Shown here piece after piece: positions 3,082-5,746 of a stretch of DNA of 5,746 nt; position 1 is the first letter of the stretch; the number at the start of each line of letters is the position of its first letter. Source of the stretch: an uncultured Spirochaetales bacterium (GTDB taxonomy: Bacteria > Spirochaetota > Spirochaetia > Treponematales > Treponemataceae); assembly GCA_946061495.1 (NCBI GenBank), contig CAMGSV010000157.1, positions 1-5,746 of the forward strand. The letters are read 5' to 3'. The translations under genes and the position numbers were made by a program. Below the pieces are notes generated by a model. That model searched no databases and was not told the origin of the DNA. It saw nothing but the letters and a program-made list of their open reading frames with translations.

Positions 3082-5746
3082 ATGGATTTAAAAGCTACCT
3101 CCACTGCCATGGACCCAAAGGCCATGACTTTCAAACCGACGGCTCTCAAGCCCACGGTGCCGCCTCTGCGGGTGGGAATCGATGTGGGATCCACCACGGT
3201 GAAATTTGTGGCTTTGGATGAGAACGACAACGTGTGCTACAGCGAATACAAGCGTCACCTGGCGGACATTCGCGGTACCATCATGGATGTGGTGAAGCGG
3301 GCGCTGGACAAGCTGGAGAAGGAGCTTCCCGCTGGAAGCCGCCAGCCCCTCAGCGTGAAGGTCACTGGCTCCGGCGGCTTTGCCGTCTCCCAGTGGCTCA
3401 ACATTCCCTTCATCCAGGAGGTGGTGGCCTCCACCACTGCCGTCCAGAAGATGATTCCCCACACCGACGTGGTGATCGAGCTGGGTGGCGAGGATGCCAA
3501 GATCACCTATTTCTCCGGCGGGGTGGAGCAGCGGATGAACGGCTCCTGTGCCGGTGGAACGGGGGCCTTCATCGACCAGATGGCGGCCCTGCTGGAAACG
3601 GACGCTCCCGGCCTCAACGAGATGGCCAAGGGTGCCACCACCATCTATCCCATTGCCGCTCGCTGTGGTGTGTTTGCCAAGACTGACGTGCAGCCCCTCA
3701 TCAACGAGGGCGCCCGCCGTGAGGACATTGCCGCCAGCATCTTCCAGGCGGTGGTGAGCCAGACCATTTCCGGCCTGGCCTGCGGCAAGCCCATTCGGGG
3801 CAACGTAGCCTTTTTGGGCGGCCCCCTCCACTTTTTGGACCAGCTGCGCCATCGCTTTGTCACCACTCTGGAGCTGACGGAGAAGGAGATTGTGGCTCCC
3901 CCGGATTCCCAGCTCTTTGTGGCTGCCGGTGCCGCCTTCTCTGCGGAGCGGAGCCTGAGCTGCGTCCAGTCTGCCGAAAAGCAGCAGCCCTTCCCCCTGC
4001 TGGGTGAGTTCAGGGAGAGCCTGAAAAACTTGGTGGATGCGGAGATGAACGAGGTGCAGCGTCTGGAGCCCCTGTTCCGCAACGAGCATGAGCTGGAGGA
4101 ATTCCATCGCCGCCATGCCCAGGAGATGGCCGCCTCTGCCGATCTGGAGACTGCCTCCGGGCCTGTGTTCTTAGGACTGGATGCCGGCTCCACCACCACC
4201 AAGGCTGTCCTCATTGACGCTGCAGGCCGCATCCTGTGGCGCTTCTACGATGTGAATGCCGGAAACCCCGTGGATCTGGCGGTAAAGGTGCTGAAGGATT
4301 TGTACACCCAGCTGCCCGCCGACGCATACATTGCCCGCTCCGTGTCAACTGGCTACGGCGAGGCCCTCTTCCAGGCGGCCCTGGGGGTTGACTCCGGCGA
4401 GGTGGAGACCATCACCCACTATCGGGCCGCCGACTTCTTTGTTCCCGGGGTAGAATTCCTGCTGGACATTGGCGGCCAGGACATGAAGTGCCTCAGGATG
4501 AAGGACGGTGCCATCACCTCCATCCAGCTGAACGAGGCCTGTTCCTCCGGCTGCGGAAGCTTTTTGGACAACTTCGCCCGTTCCCTTGGCATGGACGTGC
4601 GGGAATTCAGCCGCAAGGCCCTGCTGGCGGAGCGGCCCGTGGACTTGGGCAGCCGCTGCACCGTGTTCATGAACAGCCGGGTGAAGCAGGCCCAGAAGGA
4701 GGGCGCCACCGTGGCGGACATCTCCGCCGGTCTGTCCTACTCCGTCATCAAGAACGCCCTGTTCAAGGTCATCAAGTTGCGGCGGGCCTCCGAGATTGGC
4801 ACAAAGGTGGTGGTGCAGGGTGGAACCTTCAACAATGATGCCGTACTGCGGGCCTTTGAGAAGATTTCCGGGGTGAACGTGTTCCGTCCCGATGTGGCGG
4901 GTCTCATGGGTGCCTACGGTGCCGCCCTCATCGCCCTAGACCAGTGGCGGGACTTGATTCGCCCGCCGGTGGGCGTGGACGAGGCCACCTTCCAGCCCCC
5001 CACCATCCGCTCCAACATCGCCACATTGGAGCAGCTGGGCTCCTTCAATGTGGATCTTGAGCTGCGTCGCTGCGGCAAGTGCAACAACAATTGTCTGATG
5101 ACCATCAACACCTTCACTGCTGGAAGTGGTGACAGCCACAAGGCCAGTCGCTTTGTCACCGGAAACCGCTGCGAGCGGGGTGCCGAGCTGGGGGACGAGC
5201 TGAAGATTGTGGATGCCAGCAACAAGCGCAACACCGCCACTGGCTCCGACCACGGTGAGCGGAAGCTGCCCAACCTCTTCGACTGGAAGTACAAGCGGCT
5301 GTTCTCCTATTACAAGCCCTTGAGTCCGGAGCATGCTCCCCGGGGTGACGTGGGAATTCCCCGGGTGCTGAACCAGTACGAGAATTATCCCCTGTGGTTC
5401 ACCATCTTCACGGAGCTGGGATTCCGGGTGCGGCTTTCCCCCCGGTCCAGCCGCTCCGTCTACGAGATGGGACTGGAGACCATTCCCTCCGAGTCCGTGT
5501 GCTATCCCGGAAAGATTGCCCACGGCCATGTGGAGGCATTGCTGAAGCAGGGGGTCAAGTTCATCTTCTATCCCTGCGCCCCCTACGAAATCAAAGAGGA
5601 CGAGGGAGCGGGCAACCACTACAACTGCCCCATCGTCACCAGCTATCCTGAGGTGCTTCGCAACAATGTGGAGGTGCTTCGCCGTGATCCCTCCATCACC
5701 TTCATGAACCCCTTCCTGCCCATCTACCACAAGGACAGGCTGGCGG
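3082..5746 (+). CDS. Two-domain acyl-CoA dehydratase activase-like ATPase with DUF2229 (3' end outside window)
   Basis: This is the first 888 residues of a protein whose family usually has about 1,400. The frame is open to the window edge. Two BcrA/BadF-type ASKHA ATPase domains lie in tandem. Domain 1 begins VGIDVGSTTVKFV at residue 31 and domain 2 begins LGLDAGSTTTKAV at about 364. Each keeps both cysteines that hold the bridging [4Fe-4S] cluster in HgdC-type activases: Cys156 (SCAGGTG) and Cys195 (RCGVFA), then Cys487 (ACSSGCG) and Cys526 (RCTVFM). A Cys-rich segment follows (Cys664, 667, 671, 697), then the start of DUF2229 with Cys807 (VCYPGK) and Cys832 (YPCAPYE). HgdC uses ATP to push an electron into 2-hydroxyacyl-CoA dehydratases. 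The substrate of the long fused form is not known to me. ATG 3082 is chosen because GAGG lies 5 bases upstream and an in-frame stop lies at 3049. Residues 1-30 are a low-complexity extension, and Met10 and Met15 lack a ribosome-binding site. Confidence 0.93.
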   Translation, partial: MDLKATSTAMDPKAMTFKPTALKPTVPPLRVGIDVGSTTVKFVALDENDNVCYSEYKRHLADIRGTIMDVVKRALDKLEKELPAGSRQPLSVKVTGSGGFAVSQWLNIPFIQEVVASTTAVQKMIPHTDVVIELGGEDAKITYFSGGVEQRMNGSCAGGTGAFIDQMAALLETDAPGLNEMAKGATTIYPIAARCGVFAKTDVQPLINEGARREDIAASIFQAVVSQTISGLACGKPIRGNVAFLGGPLHFLDQLRHRFVTTLELTEKEIVAPPDSQLFVAAGAAFSAERSLSCVQSAEKQQPFPLLGEFRESLKNLVDAEMNEVQRLEPLFRNEHELEEFHRRHAQEMAASADLETASGPVFLGLDAGSTTTKAVLIDAAGRILWRFYDVNAGNPVDLAVKVLKDLYTQLPADAYIARSVSTGYGEALFQAALGVDSGEVETITHYRAADFFVPGVEFLLDIGGQDMKCLRMKDGAITSIQLNEACSSGCGSFLDNFARSLGMDVREFSRKALLAERPVDLGSRCTVFMNSRVKQAQKEGATVADISAGLSYSVIKNALFKVIKLRRASEIGTKVVVQGGTFNNDAVLRAFEKISGVNVFRPDVAGLMGAYGAALIALDQWRDLIRPPVGVDEATFQPPTIRSNIATLEQLGSFNVDLELRRCGKCNNNCLMTINTFTAGSGDSHKASRFVTGNRCERGAELGDELKIVDASNKRNTATGSDHGERKLPNLFDWKYKRLFSYYKPLSPEHAPRGDVGIPRVLNQYENYPLWFTIFTELGFRVRLSPRSSRSVYEMGLETIPSESVCYPGKIAHGHVEALLKQGVKFIFYPCAPYEIKEDEGAGNHYNCPIVTSYPEVLRNNVEVLRRDPSITFMNPFLPIYHKDRLA

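Noticed and set aside
2852..3091. A 79-codon + strand frame in the AT-rich leader
   Set aside because: It overlaps the activase start in another frame, is hydrophobic mainly because the DNA is AT-rich, and has no convincing start signal.
3088..4116. A 342-codon open frame on the minus strand opposite the activase gene
   Set aside because: It is a shadow of a GC-rich coding strand. Its translation is rich in His, Gly and Leu without any recognisable domain, while the opposite strand gives a clear two-domain ATPase.
4936..5730. A 264-codon open frame on the minus strand near the window end
   Set aside because: It is antisense to the Cys-rich and DUF2229 part of the activase, whose motifs are unmistakable. 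The minus-strand product has no recognisable family features.

Overview
The window looks like a chromosomal piece from a Gram-positive gut anaerobe of the Clostridia, probably an Oscillospiraceae-type organism. The grounds are a GC-rich coding sequence, a very long acyl-CoA dehydratase activase of the kind found in strict anaerobes, and an RND pump of the type seen in Firmicutes. No ribosomal marker is present, so this placement is an inference.

Layout. Bases 2-550 (+) hold the C-terminal end of an RND-family efflux transporter. It meets the peptidyl-tRNA hydrolase gene pth (619-1200, -) tail to tail across a shared hairpin terminator. Bases 1201-2549 are an accessory patch. It contains a decayed transposase C-terminus (1261-1353, -), one copy of a 74-bp direct repeat (1345-1418), a two-gene HicB/HicA-type toxin-antitoxin operon (1438-1847, -), a large inverted repeat overlapping the second repeat copy (1885-2003), and a frameshifted fragment of a beta-helix surface protein (about 2080-2549, +). 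Bases 2550-2818 have no convincing gene. They contain self-complementary segments and end in a strong + strand intrinsic terminator. Bases 2819-3081 are an AT-rich leader for the last gene, a predicted two-domain BcrA/BadF-type ATPase with a Cys-rich linker and a DUF2229 segment (3082 to beyond the window end, +).

The most unusual signal is at the two minus-strand promoters. pth and hicB both have an extended -10 element (TGnTATACT) ending exactly 7 bases before the ATG, with no Shine-Dalgarno sequence, which predicts leaderless mRNAs. In both cases a C-rich CCCCTCCCC/TTTT block and a copy of the 74-bp repeat lie further upstream. This suggests a repeated promoter-bearing module behind an essential gene and behind a toxin-antitoxin operon. 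By contrast, the activase gene has a long AT-rich leader in which the GAGG ribosome-binding sequence is predicted to be paired in a hairpin.

The genes do not form one pathway. The flanks (RND pump, pth, activase) look like ordinary chromosome, and the middle looks like a site that has collected and lost mobile DNA.
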